Made by a program: the position numbers and the translations under genes
Notes under the pieces: model-generated
What the model was told of the DNA's origin: nothing
The model's input: only the letters and a program-made list of their open reading frames with translations
Databases searched by the model: none
Shown: in pieces, positions 1-8,860 of the stretch
How the letters are laid out: each line of letters starts with the position of its first letter
Position numbering within the stretch: position 1 is the first letter of the stretch
NCBI RefSeq assembly: GCF_001424545.1
Contig: NZ_LMQL01000005.1
Location: forward strand, 1 to 64,000
DNA: 64,000 nucleotides
From: Ramlibacter sp. Leaf400
Lineage (GTDB): Bacteria; Pseudomonadota; Gammaproteobacteria; Burkholderiales; Burkholderiaceae_C
Reading direction: 5' to 3'

Positions 1-607
1 GCTCGCCTGCGGCTCGCAACGGCCGGGCCGCGGAAAGCCCGGCTCGTCCCACAAATCGCCCGGGCCAGGCACCGCCTGCCGCGTGGGAGCAGGGTGCGAA
101 TGCGAGCAGGAAACCCTCGGCGCCTCGCCGCCGCCAATCGCTTTTTTTGCCACCGTCATCCCCGCGAAGGCGGGGATCCAGGGCTTCCGGCAGTCCGCTG
201 AAGGCGGACGCACTGGATTCCCGCCTCCGCGGGAATGACGGCGTAAGTGAGCGGGCGTGACGGGCAGGGAGAAGCGGAATGACGGCGCGGAGTGATGGAG
301 CGGAGTGACGGTGAGGGCCCTGCCCAGCGACCCACCACTGTGCCCAGCGGCAGGGGGTCCCCGGCGGGGGGCGATTTCTGTGCCGAGCGTCGCGCAGTGG
401 TGCGGGCCCTGCGAGCCCGCGGCCAGCGGGCGCAGCTCGTTGATCAACCACTGACTCGCGGAAGCTGTCTGAACGGAGCGGTGCGCAGCAGCGCGGAGTG
501 AGTTTTTCCGCGAGGGCCCGCACCACTCAAGCGATGCGCGCAGCACTGCGAGCGAAAGCGAAGCAGGCGGAGAGGCACAGCATGAGCCCCCCGCCGGGGA
601 CCCCCTG
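1..607. repeat. Composite repeat, copy A (inverted relative to copy B at 23.2-23.9 kb)
   Basis: Three blocks lie here in order: 1-115, a palindromic REP-like doublet at 150-245, and 339-607. The reverse complement of each block reappears in mirrored order at 23738-23852, 23573-23662 and 23172-23535. Block 1-115 matches its partner almost base for base by eye. No convincing gene is present; the short open frames are by-products of GC-rich repeat DNA. The element runs off the left edge, so its full length is unknown. Confidence 0.8.
150..245. repeat. REP-like palindromic doublet
   Basis: Two inverted units, one starting CGTCATCCCCGCGAAGGCGG and one ending in CCGCGGGAATGACG, enclose a spacer that is itself partly palindromic (GTCCGC...GCGGAC). 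The same family recurs at 23573-23662, 35010-35103, 58234-58381 and, as a half element, at 63516-63560. Confidence 0.8.
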
Positions 608-625
608 CCGCCGCCCCCGCCGCCC

Positions 626-665
626 GACTCGCCGACTCGCCGACTCGCCGACTCGCCGACTCGCC
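626..665. repeat. Five tandem copies of the octamer GACTCGCC
   Basis: The unit GACTCGCC repeats five times without a mismatch directly downstream of the ilvD stop codon at 689. An 8-bp array of this kind is prone to slippage. It lies outside the coding sequence, so copy-number change would affect only the 3' untranslated region of ilvD. Confidence 0.85.
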
Positions 666-688
666 GACGCCCCAAAGCGACCCCCAGC

Positions 689-2383
689 TCAGAAGTGATC
701 CAGCACCGCCCCCTTGCTCGCGCTCGACGCATTGAACGCGAACTTGGCCTGCACGCCACGCGTGTAGCGCGGCTCGGGTGCCTTCCACGCCGACCGCCGC
801 TTGGCCAGCTCGCCGTCCGCCACGTTCAGCTCCAGCTTGAGCTGGTGCGCATCGATGGTGATCGAGTCGCCTTCCTTCACCAGCGCGATGTTGCCGCCCG
901 CCGCCGCCTCCGGCGCCACGTGGCCGACCACCATGCCCCAGGTGCCCCCGGAGAAGCGCCCGTCGGTGATCAGGCCCACGCTCTCGCCCAGGCCGGCGCC
1001 GATCAGCGCGCCGGTCGGCGCGAGCATCTCCGGCATGCCCGGGCCGCCCTTGGGGCCCAGGTAGCGCAGCACCATCACGTCGCCGGCCTTGATCTTGCCG
1101 TCCAGGATGGCCTGCAGCGCCGACTGCTCGTCGTCGAACACGCGGGCCGGGCCGGTGATCACCGGGTTCTTCAGGCCGGTGATCTTGGCCACCGCGCCTT
1201 CGGGCGACAGGTTGCCCTTGAGGATGGCCAGGTGGCCTTCCTTGTAGAGCGGCTTGTCGATGGAGCGGATCACGTCCTGGTCGGCGCGCGGCTGGTCCGG
1301 CACGTCGGCCAGCACTTCGGCAATCGTCTTGCCGGTGATGGTCTGGCAGTCGCCGTGCAGCAGGCCGGCCTTGAGCAGCACCTTCATCACCTGCGGGATG
1401 CCGCCGGCCTGGTGCAGGTCGACCGCCAGGTACTTGCCCGAGGGCTTGAGGTCGCAGATCACCGGCGTGCGCCTGCGGATGCGCTCGAAGTCGTCGATGG
1501 TCCACTCGACGCCGGCCGCGTGCGCGATGGCCAGGAAGTGCAGCACCGCGTTGGTCGAGCCGCCCGTGGCCATGATGACCGCCACCGCGTTCTCCAGCGA
1601 CTTGCGCGTCACGATGTCGCGCGGCTTGATGTCCTTCCTGATCGCCTCCATCAGCACCTTGGCCGATTCCTTGGCCGAGTTCTGCTTCTCGTCGTGCGGG
1701 TTGGCCATGGTGGAGGAGTAGGGCAGGGACATGCCCAGCGCCTCGAAGGCGGAGCTCATGGTGTTGGCGGTGTACATGCCGCCGCACGAGCCGGTGCCGG
1801 GGATGGCGTGCTGCTCGATGTCCTTGAGTTCCTGGTCGCTGATCTTGCCGGCGGAGTTCTGGCCCACGGCCTCGAACACGCTCACGATGTTCAGGTCCTG
1901 TCCCTTCCACTTGCCGGGCAGGATGGTGCCGCCGTAGACGTAGATCGAAGGAACGTTGGCGCGCAGGATGCCCATCAGGCCGCCGGGCATGTTCTTGTCG
2001 CAGCCGCCGATGACCACCACGCCGTCCATCCACTGGCCCTGCACGCAGGTCTCGATGCAGTCGGCGATCACCTCGCGGCTGACCAGCGAATACTTCATGC
2101 CCTCGGTGCCCATGGCCATGCCGTCGCTGATGGTGGGCGTGCCGAAGATCTGCGGGTTGCCGCCGGCTTCCTCGATGCCGGCCACGGCCGCGTCGGCCAG
2201 CTTCTGCAGGCCGCTGTTGCACGGCGTGATGGTGCTGTGGCCGTTGGCCACGCCGACCATGGGCTTGCCGAAGTCGGTCTCCTTGTAGCCCATGCCGTAG
2301 TACATGGACCGGTTGGGCGCGCGCGACTTGCCCTCGGTGATGTTGCTGCTGCGCAGGTGCAGGCGGATCGGTTGGTCGGCCAT
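689..2383 (-). CDS. ilvD: Dihydroxy-acid dehydratase IlvD
   Basis: Converts 2,3-dihydroxy-isovalerate and 2,3-dihydroxy-3-methylvalerate to the 2-keto acids of valine and isoleucine synthesis in the cytosol. The 564-residue protein shows the family hallmarks: Fe-S ligand cysteines at about C55 (TITPCNSG), C128 (GGCDKNMPG) and C200 ([12 protein letters not shown]), and the C-terminal GRFSGGTWG motif. The start at 2383 (MADQPIRLH) is preferred over an in-frame upstream codon because AGGAG lies six bases before it. The gene is divergent from a LysR regulator, with about 97 bp shared between the two starts. Length and motifs are those of intact IlvD; it could also serve in pentonate/hexonate dehydration, a related family, but the IlvD match is better. 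Confidence 0.95.
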   Translation of the reverse strand: MADQPIRLHLRSSNITEGKSRAPNRSMYYGMGYKETDFGKPMVGVANGHSTITPCNSGLQKLADAAVAGIEEAGGNPQIFGTPTISDGMAMGTEGMKYSLVSREVIADCIETCVQGQWMDGVVVIGGCDKNMPGGLMGILRANVPSIYVYGGTILPGKWKGQDLNIVSVFEAVGQNSAGKISDQELKDIEQHAIPGTGSCGGMYTANTMSSAFEALGMSLPYSSTMANPHDEKQNSAKESAKVLMEAIRKDIKPRDIVTRKSLENAVAVIMATGGSTNAVLHFLAIAHAAGVEWTIDDFERIRRRTPVICDLKPSGKYLAVDLHQAGGIPQVMKVLLKAGLLHGDCQTITGKTIAEVLADVPDQPRADQDVIRSIDKPLYKEGHLAILKGNLSPEGAVAKITGLKNPVITGPARVFDDEQSALQAILDGKIKAGDVMVLRYLGPKGGPGMPEMLAPTGALIGAGLGESVGLITDGRFSGGTWGMVVGHVAPEAAAGGNIALVKEGDSITIDAHQLKLELNVADGELAKRRSAWKAPEPRYTRGVQAKFAFNASSASKGAVLDHF

Positions 2384-2462
2384 GGCGTCTCCTGGGGTGT
2401 CTGGCGAAAAGGCAGGAGTATGCGGGCCGGGGCTGATTGCTTCCAATCCATTTTCCGGTGGT

Positions 2463-2487
2463 GATTAATATGCGTTGCATATGAATC
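2463..2487. promoter_or_regulatory. Probable LysR-type operator overlapping the regulator start codon
   Basis: Arms GATTAATATGC and GCATATGAATC form an 11-3-11 inverted repeat with one mismatched position; the inner ATATGC-GTT-GCATAT is perfect. It sits between divergent ilvD and lysR and covers the ATG of the regulator at 2481, a typical place for autoregulation. A LysR-type site is inferred from position and symmetry. Confidence 0.6.
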
Positions 2488-3398
2488 CACCGCTGGTCGA
2501 GTTGCGCCTCTGGCGCCAGTTCGCGGCCGTCGCCGAGACGCTGCACTTCGGCCGCGCGGCCGAGCGCCTCAACATGACCCAGCCGCCGCTCACCCAGGGC
2601 ATCGCCCAGCTCGAGCGCCTGTTGGGCGTGCGCCTGTTCGACCGCACCAAGCGCAGCGTGCAGCTCACCGAGGCGGGCGCCGCGCTGCTGCCCGAAGCCC
2701 AGGCGCTGCTGTCGCGGGCGCTGGCGCTGCCGGCCCAGGCGCGCGCGGCCGCGCAGGGCGAGGCCGGCCACCTGCGGCTGGCCTTCGTCTCCACCGTGGG
2801 CTTCAGCCTGCTGCCGGCGTGGGTGCGGGCCTACCGGGCCGAGCACCCGCACACGAGGCTGGAGCTGGTCGAGGCCACCGGCGACGTGCAGCTGCCCGCC
2901 ATCGAGCGCGGCGAGATCGATGCCGGTTTCCTGCTGCATTCGCCCGGCTTCGCCCCCGCCGGCCTGGCGCACCTGCGCATCGCGCGCGAGCCGCTGGTGC
3001 TGGCGCTGCCGGAACAGCACCCCCTCGCGGTGGCGCGCAACCTCTCGCTGGCCAGGGTGATGGACGAGCCGCTGGTGCTGTTCCCGCGGCGCATCCTGCC
3101 TTCGCTGCACGACGCGCTGTTCGGCCTGTACCACGCCGCCGGCCGCGAGCCCCGGGTGGCGCAGGAGGCGATCCAGATGCAGACCATCGTCAACCTGGTG
3201 TCGGCGGGCCTGGGCCTGGCCTGGGTGCCCGAGAGCGTGCGACAGTTCCAGCGCCCCGGCGTGGCCTACCGAACGCTCGGCGGCGCGCAGGGGCTGAAGG
3301 TGCCGCGCTGCGAGACCAGCCTCGCATGGCGGCCGGAGCCGGGCTCGGCGCTGGCGCGGTTCGTGGCTTTTGCCAGGCGCCAGGTGGCGCCGGGCTGA
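2481..3398 (+). CDS. LysR-family transcriptional regulator
   Basis: This 305-residue protein has an N-terminal winged helix-turn-helix at about residues 5-65 ([20 protein letters not shown], then [16 protein letters not shown] and GVRLFDR), followed by a periplasmic-binding-protein-like effector domain. The ATG at 2481 is chosen over an in-frame TTG two codons upstream because homologs begin just before the LRLWRQF segment. It is divergent from ilvD and is the obvious candidate regulator of that gene. Its own start codon lies inside a palindrome, which suggests negative autoregulation. The effector cannot be read from the sequence. Confidence 0.88.
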   Translation: MNPPLVELRLWRQFAAVAETLHFGRAAERLNMTQPPLTQGIAQLERLLGVRLFDRTKRSVQLTEAGAALLPEAQALLSRALALPAQARAAAQGEAGHLRLAFVSTVGFSLLPAWVRAYRAEHPHTRLELVEATGDVQLPAIERGEIDAGFLLHSPGFAPAGLAHLRIAREPLVLALPEQHPLAVARNLSLARVMDEPLVLFPRRILPSLHDALFGLYHAAGREPRVAQEAIQMQTIVNLVSAGLGLAWVPESVRQFQRPGVAYRTLGGAQGLKVPRCETSLAWRPEPGSALARFVAFARRQVAPG

Positions 3399-3421
3399 GC
3401 TCGCGCGGGCACAATGGCTGG

Positions 3422-4270
3422 ATGCTGATCCACCCCAAGATCGACCCCATCGCGATCCAGCTCGGCCCGCTGGCGGTGCACTGGTACGGCCTGACCTACC
3501 TGGCCGCCTTCGGCCTGTTCTTCTTCCTGGCCACGCGCCGCCTGCGGCACGAGCCCTACGCTTCGCTGCAGGGCCTGTGGAGCCGCCAGGACATCGAGGA
3601 CATGCTGTTCCTCGGCGTGGTCGGCGTCATCCTCGGCGGCCGGCTGGGCTATTGCCTGTTCTACAAGCCGGCGTACTACGCCGCGCATCCGCTGGAGGTC
3701 TTCTTCATCTGGCAGGGCGGCATGAGCTTCCATGGCGGCATGCTGGGCGTGATCGTCTCGCAGTGGTGGTATGCGCGCTCGCGCGGCAAGCCGTTCTGGC
3801 AGGTGATGGACTTCGTGGCGCCCTGCGTGCCGCTGGGCCTGGCGGCCGGCCGCGTCGGCAACTTCATCAACGGCGAGCTCTGGGGCCGCGCGGCCGACCC
3901 GTCGCTGCCGTGGGCCATGGTGTTCCCGCAGAGCGGCTCGCTCATCCCGCGTCACCCGTCGCAGGTCTACCAGTTCCTGCTCGAAGGCGTGCTGCTGTTC
4001 GTGCTGCTTTGGCTGTATGCCCGCAAGGAGCGGCGAGAGGCGCAGGTCTCGGCCATGTTCCTGGTGGGCTATGGCGTGTTCCGCTTCATCGCCGAATTCT
4101 TCCGCGAGCCCGATGCGCACCTGCTCTGGCTGAAGGACCAGACCGGCCTGAGCATGGGCCAGTGGCTGTGCGTGCCCATGGTCCTGGCCGGCATCGCGCT
4201 GTGGCTTTGGGCGCAGCGGCGCTCGCCCGCGGCGCGCGAGCCGGATACCCAATCGAGGCGCGCCGCATGA
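3422..4270 (+). CDS. lgt: Phosphatidylglycerol-prolipoprotein diacylglyceryl transferase Lgt
   Basis: Inner-membrane enzyme that transfers diacylglyceryl from phosphatidylglycerol to the lipobox cysteine of prolipoproteins. The 282-residue protein has about seven hydrophobic segments, an HGGM motif at residues 104-107 and the Lgt signature [13 protein letters not shown] at about 143-155. It starts 23 bp after the LysR gene and its stop overlaps the start of the following decarboxylase by 4 bp (ATGA). The coupling to malonate catabolism is positional, with no functional reason evident. Confidence 0.95.
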   Translation: MLIHPKIDPIAIQLGPLAVHWYGLTYLAAFGLFFFLATRRLRHEPYASLQGLWSRQDIEDMLFLGVVGVILGGRLGYCLFYKPAYYAAHPLEVFFIWQGGMSFHGGMLGVIVSQWWYARSRGKPFWQVMDFVAPCVPLGLAAGRVGNFINGELWGRAADPSLPWAMVFPQSGSLIPRHPSQVYQFLLEGVLLFVLLWLYARKERREAQVSAMFLVGYGVFRFIAEFFREPDAHLLWLKDQTGLSMGQWLCVPMVLAGIALWLWAQRRSPAAREPDTQSRRAA

Positions 4271-5619
4271 GCGTGGCCGGCGACTGGCTCAGCCGCAGCT
4301 TCGCGCTGCTGCGCACGGGCGATGCCAAGCCCGCACCGAAGACCCCGCCCGACGTGCGCTCTACCAGCGAGCGCCTGCAAGCCACGTTGCGGCGCGAGCC
4401 GGAGGCGCTGACGCCGCGGGCGCTGCGCCGCGCGCTCGCCGAGCTGCAGGCCGTGGTCGACCCGCGCGTGAGCGAGGTCGAAGGCGCGCGCCTGGCCCAT
4501 GCCTTCATGCAGTGGTACGCCGAGGCTTCCCCCGAGGAGCGGCACGACGCCTGGCTGCTGATGAGCGAGCAGTTCGCGCCCGATGCCGGCAAGGTGCGCG
4601 CCGCGCGCGAGCACTACGAGGCCGCGCTGGGCACGCCCGACGAGGGCCACGCCGAGATCCGCCTGCGCCGCGCGTTCACCTCGCCGCGCACGCGGCTGCT
4701 GCAGCGCTTCGCCGGCTCGCCCGACGGCCTGCATTTCCTGGTGCGGATGCGCGCCGACCTGCTGCCGCACCTGAAGGCCGACCGCCGCCTGCTGCCGCTG
4801 GACGCCGAGCTGGAGAACCTGCTCTCCACCTGGTTCGACGTCGCCTTCCTCGAACTGCACCGCATCAGCTGGGACTCGCCGGCGTCGCTGGTGGAGAAGT
4901 TGATCAAGTACGAGGCGGTGCACGACATCCGCAGCTGGGCCGACGTCAAGAACCGCCTGGACAGCGACCGGCGCTGCTACGGCTTCTTCCATCCGCGCAT
5001 GCCCGGCGAGCCGCTGATCTTCGTGGAGGTGGCCCTGATGGACGGCATCGCCGACAGCATCACGCCGCTGCTGGACGAGACCGGTCCCGAGTCGGACCTG
5101 GTGCGCGCGACCACGGCCATCTTCTATTCGATCAGCAACACGCAGCCGGGCCTCAGGGGCGTGAGCTTCGGCGATTCGCTGATCAAGCACGTGGTGGAAA
5201 CGCTCAGGGCCGAATTCCCCCGCTTGAAGACTTTCGCGACGCTCTCGCCCATCCCCGGGCTGCGCCACTGGATGGCCAGGCATGCGCCCCCGGAGCTGAT
5301 GGCGGCGCTGGACGATCCGCTGTCGCTGCCGCCCAAGTCCGGGGCGCGCGCGCAGCTGCTCGCGTGGGCCGCGCGCTACCTGGGGCGCGAGCTGGACGAA
5401 GGCCGGCCCCTGGATCCCGTCGCGCGCTTCCACCTGGGCAACGGCGCGCGGGTGGAAAGGCTCAACTGGGCGGCCGATCCTTCGGCCAAGGGCCTGAAGC
5501 AGTCGTTCGGCCTGATGGTCAATTACCTCTACGATCCCAAGCGCCTGGACAAGCACCGCGCCATGCTCGCGCAGGGACAAATCCCGATTTCCGGCGCCAT
5601 CGAAGACCTGTACGGTTGA
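4267..5619 (+). CDS. Malonyl-CoA decarboxylase
   Basis: Decarboxylates malonyl-CoA to acetyl-CoA. The 450-residue sequence carries the family segments [58 protein letters not shown] and [17 protein letters not shown]; the serine in LSPIPG and the histidine of the C-terminal [14 protein letters not shown] segment are the likely catalytic pair, as in eukaryotic MCD. A helical N-terminal region of about 190 residues precedes them. Together with the Bug receptor and malonyl-CoA synthetase downstream it makes a matA-matB type cassette: malonate is activated, then decarboxylated. The start overlaps the lgt stop. Confidence 0.9.
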   Translation: MSVAGDWLSRSFALLRTGDAKPAPKTPPDVRSTSERLQATLRREPEALTPRALRRALAELQAVVDPRVSEVEGARLAHAFMQWYAEASPEERHDAWLLMSEQFAPDAGKVRAAREHYEAALGTPDEGHAEIRLRRAFTSPRTRLLQRFAGSPDGLHFLVRMRADLLPHLKADRRLLPLDAELENLLSTWFDVAFLELHRISWDSPASLVEKLIKYEAVHDIRSWADVKNRLDSDRRCYGFFHPRMPGEPLIFVEVALMDGIADSITPLLDETGPESDLVRATTAIFYSISNTQPGLRGVSFGDSLIKHVVETLRAEFPRLKTFATLSPIPGLRHWMARHAPPELMAALDDPLSLPPKSGARAQLLAWAARYLGRELDEGRPLDPVARFHLGNGARVERLNWAADPSAKGLKQSFGLMVNYLYDPKRLDKHRAMLAQGQIPISGAIEDLYG

Positions 5620-5654
5620 CCGTTTCGCGAACGAAAAGACAAGGAGACAAGCAA

Positions 5655-6641
5655 ATGAAAGCATTCGGCTTACAGCGCCGCGACGTGCTGCGCGCCGCCG
5701 CCGCGGCGGCCGTGACCCCGATGGCCTTCGCCCAGGGCAATGGCTGGCCCTCGCGACCGGTGACGGTGGTCGTGCCGTTCCCGGCCGGCGGTGGCACCGA
5801 CGCTTTCGCCCGCCCGCTCGCCGCGCAGTTCGCCAAGCAGACCGGCCGCCAGCTGATCATCGACAACCGCGGCGGCGCCGGCGGCACCCTGGGCGCCTCG
5901 GCGGCGGCCAAGCTGGCGCCGGACGGCTACAACCTGTTCATGGGCGCGGTGCACCACACCATCGCCCCGTCCATCTACAGCAAGCTCGATTACGACCTGC
6001 AGAAGGACTTCGTGCCGATCTCGCTGGTGGCCCGCGTGCCGCAGGTGGTGGTGGTCAATCCCAAGCGCATCGACGCCGGCGACTTCAAGGCCTTCCTCGA
6101 CCTGATCAAGCGCAACCCCGGCCGCTACAACTACGCGTCGGCGGGCAACGGCACCTCGCACCACCTGGCCGGCGAGCTGTTCAAGATCCAGACGCGGACC
6201 TTCATCACCCACATCCCGTACCGCGGCGCCGGCCCGGCGCTGCAGGACCTGATCACCGGCAGCGCCGACCTGATGTTCGACGGCCTGGGCTCCTCGGCCG
6301 GCCACATCAAGGGCGGCCGCATCAAGGCGCTGATGGTGTCGGGCAACAAGCGCAACCCCGCGCTGCCCGACGTGCCCAGCGCCGCCGAAGTGGGCCTGCC
6401 CGACTACACGGTCACCACCTGGTATGGCCTGTGGGCGCCGCGCGGCACGCCGCCGGACGTCGCCACCCGCATCGCCGACGAAGTGCGCAAGGCGGTCCAG
6501 AGCGACGAGCTCAAGGCCATCTGGGCCAACCAGGGCGCCGAGTTCCCCAACCTCACGCAGCCGCAGTTCGCCGCCTTCATCGCCGACGAGATCAAGCGCT
6601 GGAACCAGGTGGTCAAGACCGCCAACGTGAAGGCCGACTGA
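5655..6641 (+). CDS. Bug/TctC-family periplasmic receptor, probably for malonate
   Basis: 328-residue tripartite tricarboxylate-type receptor. A twin-arginine-like N-terminus (LQRRDVLRAAAAAA) ends in a likely AFA-Q cleavage site near residue 25. Family motifs follow: PVTVVVPFPAGGGTD, IIDNRGGAGGTLG, YNYASAGNGTSHHLAGE and the proline-rich PDVPSAAE. AGGAGA lies nine bases before the ATG. It sits between malonyl-CoA decarboxylase and malonyl-CoA synthetase, so malonate is the natural guess for its ligand. No TctA or TctB membrane subunit is encoded in the window, so the permease must be elsewhere or the protein acts as a sensor. Confidence 0.85.
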   Translation: MKAFGLQRRDVLRAAAAAAVTPMAFAQGNGWPSRPVTVVVPFPAGGGTDAFARPLAAQFAKQTGRQLIIDNRGGAGGTLGASAAAKLAPDGYNLFMGAVHHTIAPSIYSKLDYDLQKDFVPISLVARVPQVVVVNPKRIDAGDFKAFLDLIKRNPGRYNYASAGNGTSHHLAGELFKIQTRTFITHIPYRGAGPALQDLITGSADLMFDGLGSSAGHIKGGRIKALMVSGNKRNPALPDVPSAAEVGLPDYTVTTWYGLWAPRGTPPDVATRIADEVRKAVQSDELKAIWANQGAEFPNLTQPQFAAFIADEIKRWNQVVKTANVKAD

Positions 6642-6654
6642 CCCTCATTGCCGA

Positions 6655-6693
6655 AAGGCCCGGCCGCCGCGGCTCGCCCGCGCGCCGGGCCTT
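6655..6693 (+). terminator. Intercistronic hairpin between the Bug receptor and matB
   Basis: AAGGCCCGG and CCGGGCCTT form a perfect 9-bp stem around a 21-base loop. No T-tract follows, so this may be a partial terminator or a transcript-stabilising hairpin that lets matB be expressed at a different level from the receptor. Confidence 0.4.
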
Positions 6694-6705
6694 CCCGTTG
6701 AAAGA

Positions 6706-8232
6706 ATGAAGAACCAGAACCTCTTCGCCGCCCTGCGGGCGGCCTTCCCGAAGGACCTCGACCAGGTCGCGGTGGAAACCGACGACGAGCTGGCCTACAG
6801 CTGGCGCGACCTGGACCGGGCCACGGCCATGATGGCCAACCTGCTGGCGTCGCTGAAGCTGCCCGCAGGCTCACGCATCGCGGTGCAGGTGGAGAAGTCG
6901 GTCGAGGCCATGATGCTGTACCTGGCCACGCTGCGGGCCGGCTGCGTCTTCCTGCCGCTCAACACCGCCTACCAGAGCGCGGAGATCGAATACTTCATCG
7001 CCAACGCCGAACCGGCCGTGGTGGTGTGCAGCCCGAAGAACTTCGGCTGGGTGAGCAAGATCGCCTTCCAGGCCGGCACGCAGAACGTGTTCACGCTGGG
7101 CGACGACCGCACCGGCTCGCTGCTCGATCGCGCGGCCCAGCACTCCGACCGGCACGAGGTGGCCGTCCTGGGCGAGGACGACCTCGCGGCCATCCTCTAC
7201 ACCAGCGGGACCACCGGCCGCAGCAAGGGCGCCATGCTCACGCACGGCAACCTGCTGTCCAACGCGCAGGTGCTCAAGGACTACTGGGGATGGGTGCCCG
7301 GCGACGTGCTGATCCACGCGCTGCCCATCTTCCACGTGCACGGCCTGTTCGTCGCCCTGCACGGCGCGCTGCTCAATGGCAGCAAGATGATCTGGCTGGG
7401 CAGGTTCGATCCGAAGAAGGTGATCGCCGCGATGCCGCGCGCCAGCGTCTTCATGGGCGTGCCCACGCTGTACGTGCGCCTGCTGGGCGAGACCGGGCTC
7501 ACGCGCGAAGCGGTGCGCAACATGCGCCTGTTCATCGCCGGCTCGGCGCCCCTGCTGATCGAGACGTTCAACGAATGGCGCGAGCGCACCGGCCACACCA
7601 TCCTGGAGCGCTATGGCATGAGCGAGACCATCATGCTCACCTCCAACCCGTACCGGCCGGAGCAGGGCGATCGGCGCGGCGGCACCGTGGGCTTCCCGCT
7701 GCCGGGCGTGGGCCTGCGCATCCGCGACGAGCAGGGCAACGACCTGCCCGCCGAGGACATCGGCGGCATCCAGGTTCGCGGCCCCAACGTGTTCAAGGGC
7801 TACTGGCGCATGCCGGAGAAGACGGCCGAGGAGTTCACCGCCGACGGCTGGTTCAGGACCGGTGATGTCGGAAAGGTCGACGGGCTGGGCTACGTCCACA
7901 TCGTCGGCCGCAGCAAGGACCTGATCATCAGCGGCGGCTACAACGTCTACCCGGCGGAGATCGAGGGCTTCATCAACGAGCTGCCCGGCGTGGCCGAGAG
8001 CGCGCTGGTGGGCGTGCCGCACCCGGACTTCGGCGAGGTGGGCGTGGCGGTGGTGATCGCCAAGCCCGGTGCGAAGCTGGAGCCCGAAGCGGTGGTGGGC
8101 ACGCTCAAGGCGAAGCTCGCCAACTTCAAGATCCCCAAGCGCTGCTTCGTCGTCGACGAACTGCCGCGCAACACCATGGGCAAGGTGCAGAAGAACCTGC
8201 TGCGGGAGCAGTACAAGGCGCTGTTCGACTAG
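6706..8232 (+). CDS. matB: Malonyl-CoA synthetase (MatB-type AMP-forming ligase)
   Basis: Activates malonate to malonyl-CoA with ATP and CoA. The 508-residue ANL-family enzyme shows the phosphate loop YTSGTTGRSKGA at residues 165-176, the ERYGMSE adenine/substrate segment near residue 300, GWFRTGDVG and the catalytic lysine in PRNTMGKVQ near the C-terminus. Length and the segments ALPIFHVHGLFVAL and PLPGVGLRIRDEQGN match MatB better than medium- or long-chain ligases, and the linked malonyl-CoA decarboxylase supports this. It is the last gene of the cassette; the next gene is convergent. Confidence 0.88.
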   Translation: MKNQNLFAALRAAFPKDLDQVAVETDDELAYSWRDLDRATAMMANLLASLKLPAGSRIAVQVEKSVEAMMLYLATLRAGCVFLPLNTAYQSAEIEYFIANAEPAVVVCSPKNFGWVSKIAFQAGTQNVFTLGDDRTGSLLDRAAQHSDRHEVAVLGEDDLAAILYTSGTTGRSKGAMLTHGNLLSNAQVLKDYWGWVPGDVLIHALPIFHVHGLFVALHGALLNGSKMIWLGRFDPKKVIAAMPRASVFMGVPTLYVRLLGETGLTREAVRNMRLFIAGSAPLLIETFNEWRERTGHTILERYGMSETIMLTSNPYRPEQGDRRGGTVGFPLPGVGLRIRDEQGNDLPAEDIGGIQVRGPNVFKGYWRMPEKTAEEFTADGWFRTGDVGKVDGLGYVHIVGRSKDLIISGGYNVYPAEIEGFINELPGVAESALVGVPHPDFGEVGVAVVIAKPGAKLEPEAVVGTLKAKLANFKIPKRCFVVDELPRNTMGKVQKNLLREQYKALFD

Positions 8233-8335
8233 GCCGTGCCAACCCCGGACCGGTGGACGGCACAGGAAGGCTTGCGCCAGCGCGGCGGATGTCCGCGTCG
8301 GCCAGGAGCCGACGGCAGCCCTGCTCTCACGGTCT

Positions 8336-8848
8336 TCATCCGGTGATCGCGTGAAAGGTCTCGGACTCCGTCACCCTTTGTGCTGAGCCGGGCAGCGGGA
8401 GCGCGGTCTTGTAGCGCACCTGCTTCAGAGCGAAGCTGGTGCGAATCGTCTCGACACCCGGAATGGGCGTGAGCTGATTGAGGATGAATCGCTCGAGCGC
8501 ACCGATGTCGCTTACTACAACGCGAAGGAGGTAATCGCAGTCGCCGGTCATCAGGTAGCACTCCATCACCTCCTCGTGTTCGGCGATGCGCCTCTCGAAG
8601 TTTGTGAGCGAATCGCGGGATTGTTCCTTGAGGCTGATGCTGATGAAAACACTCAAATCCAGTCCGAGCGTCTTCGGGTCCAGCAGCGCGACGTAGCGTT
8701 GAATGACCTTCGCTTCCTGCAGGGCCTTTACTCGGACCAGGCACGGTGACGGCGAAAGGTGGACCCGTCGGGCGAGTTCCACATTCGAAAGCGCCCCGTC
8801 CGCCTGCAATTGCGACAGGATGCGAAGGTCGATGATGTCAAGCTTCAT
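8336..8848 (-). CDS. Lrp/AsnC-family regulator
   Basis: The 170-residue protein has an N-terminal winged HTH at about residues 4-55 (LDIIDLRILSQLQADG, then SNVELARRVHLSPSPCLVRV) and a C-terminal RAM domain at about 68-150 with the motif MECYLMTGDCDYLLRVV. It starts 12 bp after the amidohydrolase gene and is surely co-transcribed with it. The pairing of a DoeB/AstE-like deacylase with an AsnC regulator recalls doeB-doeX of ectoine degradation, but no ectoine hydrolase or aminotransferase gene is here. Its effector is probably an amino acid or the deacylase product. Confidence 0.9.
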   Translation of the reverse strand: MKLDIIDLRILSQLQADGALSNVELARRVHLSPSPCLVRVKALQEAKVIQRYVALLDPKTLGLDLSVFISISLKEQSRDSLTNFERRIAEHEEVMECYLMTGDCDYLLRVVVSDIGALERFILNQLTPIPGVETIRTSFALKQVRYKTALPLPGSAQRVTESETFHAITG

Positions 8849-8860
8849 TCCGTTCCGCCG

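Noticed and set aside
626-665. Octamer array and 23.3-kb tandem units as a CRISPR array
   Set aside because: No unique spacers, wrong unit lengths, no cas genes.
2384-2446. Longer N-terminus for IlvD starting at 2446
   Set aside because: The added residues are Pro/Gly-rich and the AGGAG site belongs to the ATG at 2383.
444-3134. 896-codon open frame on the minus strand across ilvD and lysR
   Set aside because: It is a high-GC shadow frame rich in Arg/Gly/Ala/His repeats; the real genes ilvD and lysR in other frames have recognisable motifs.
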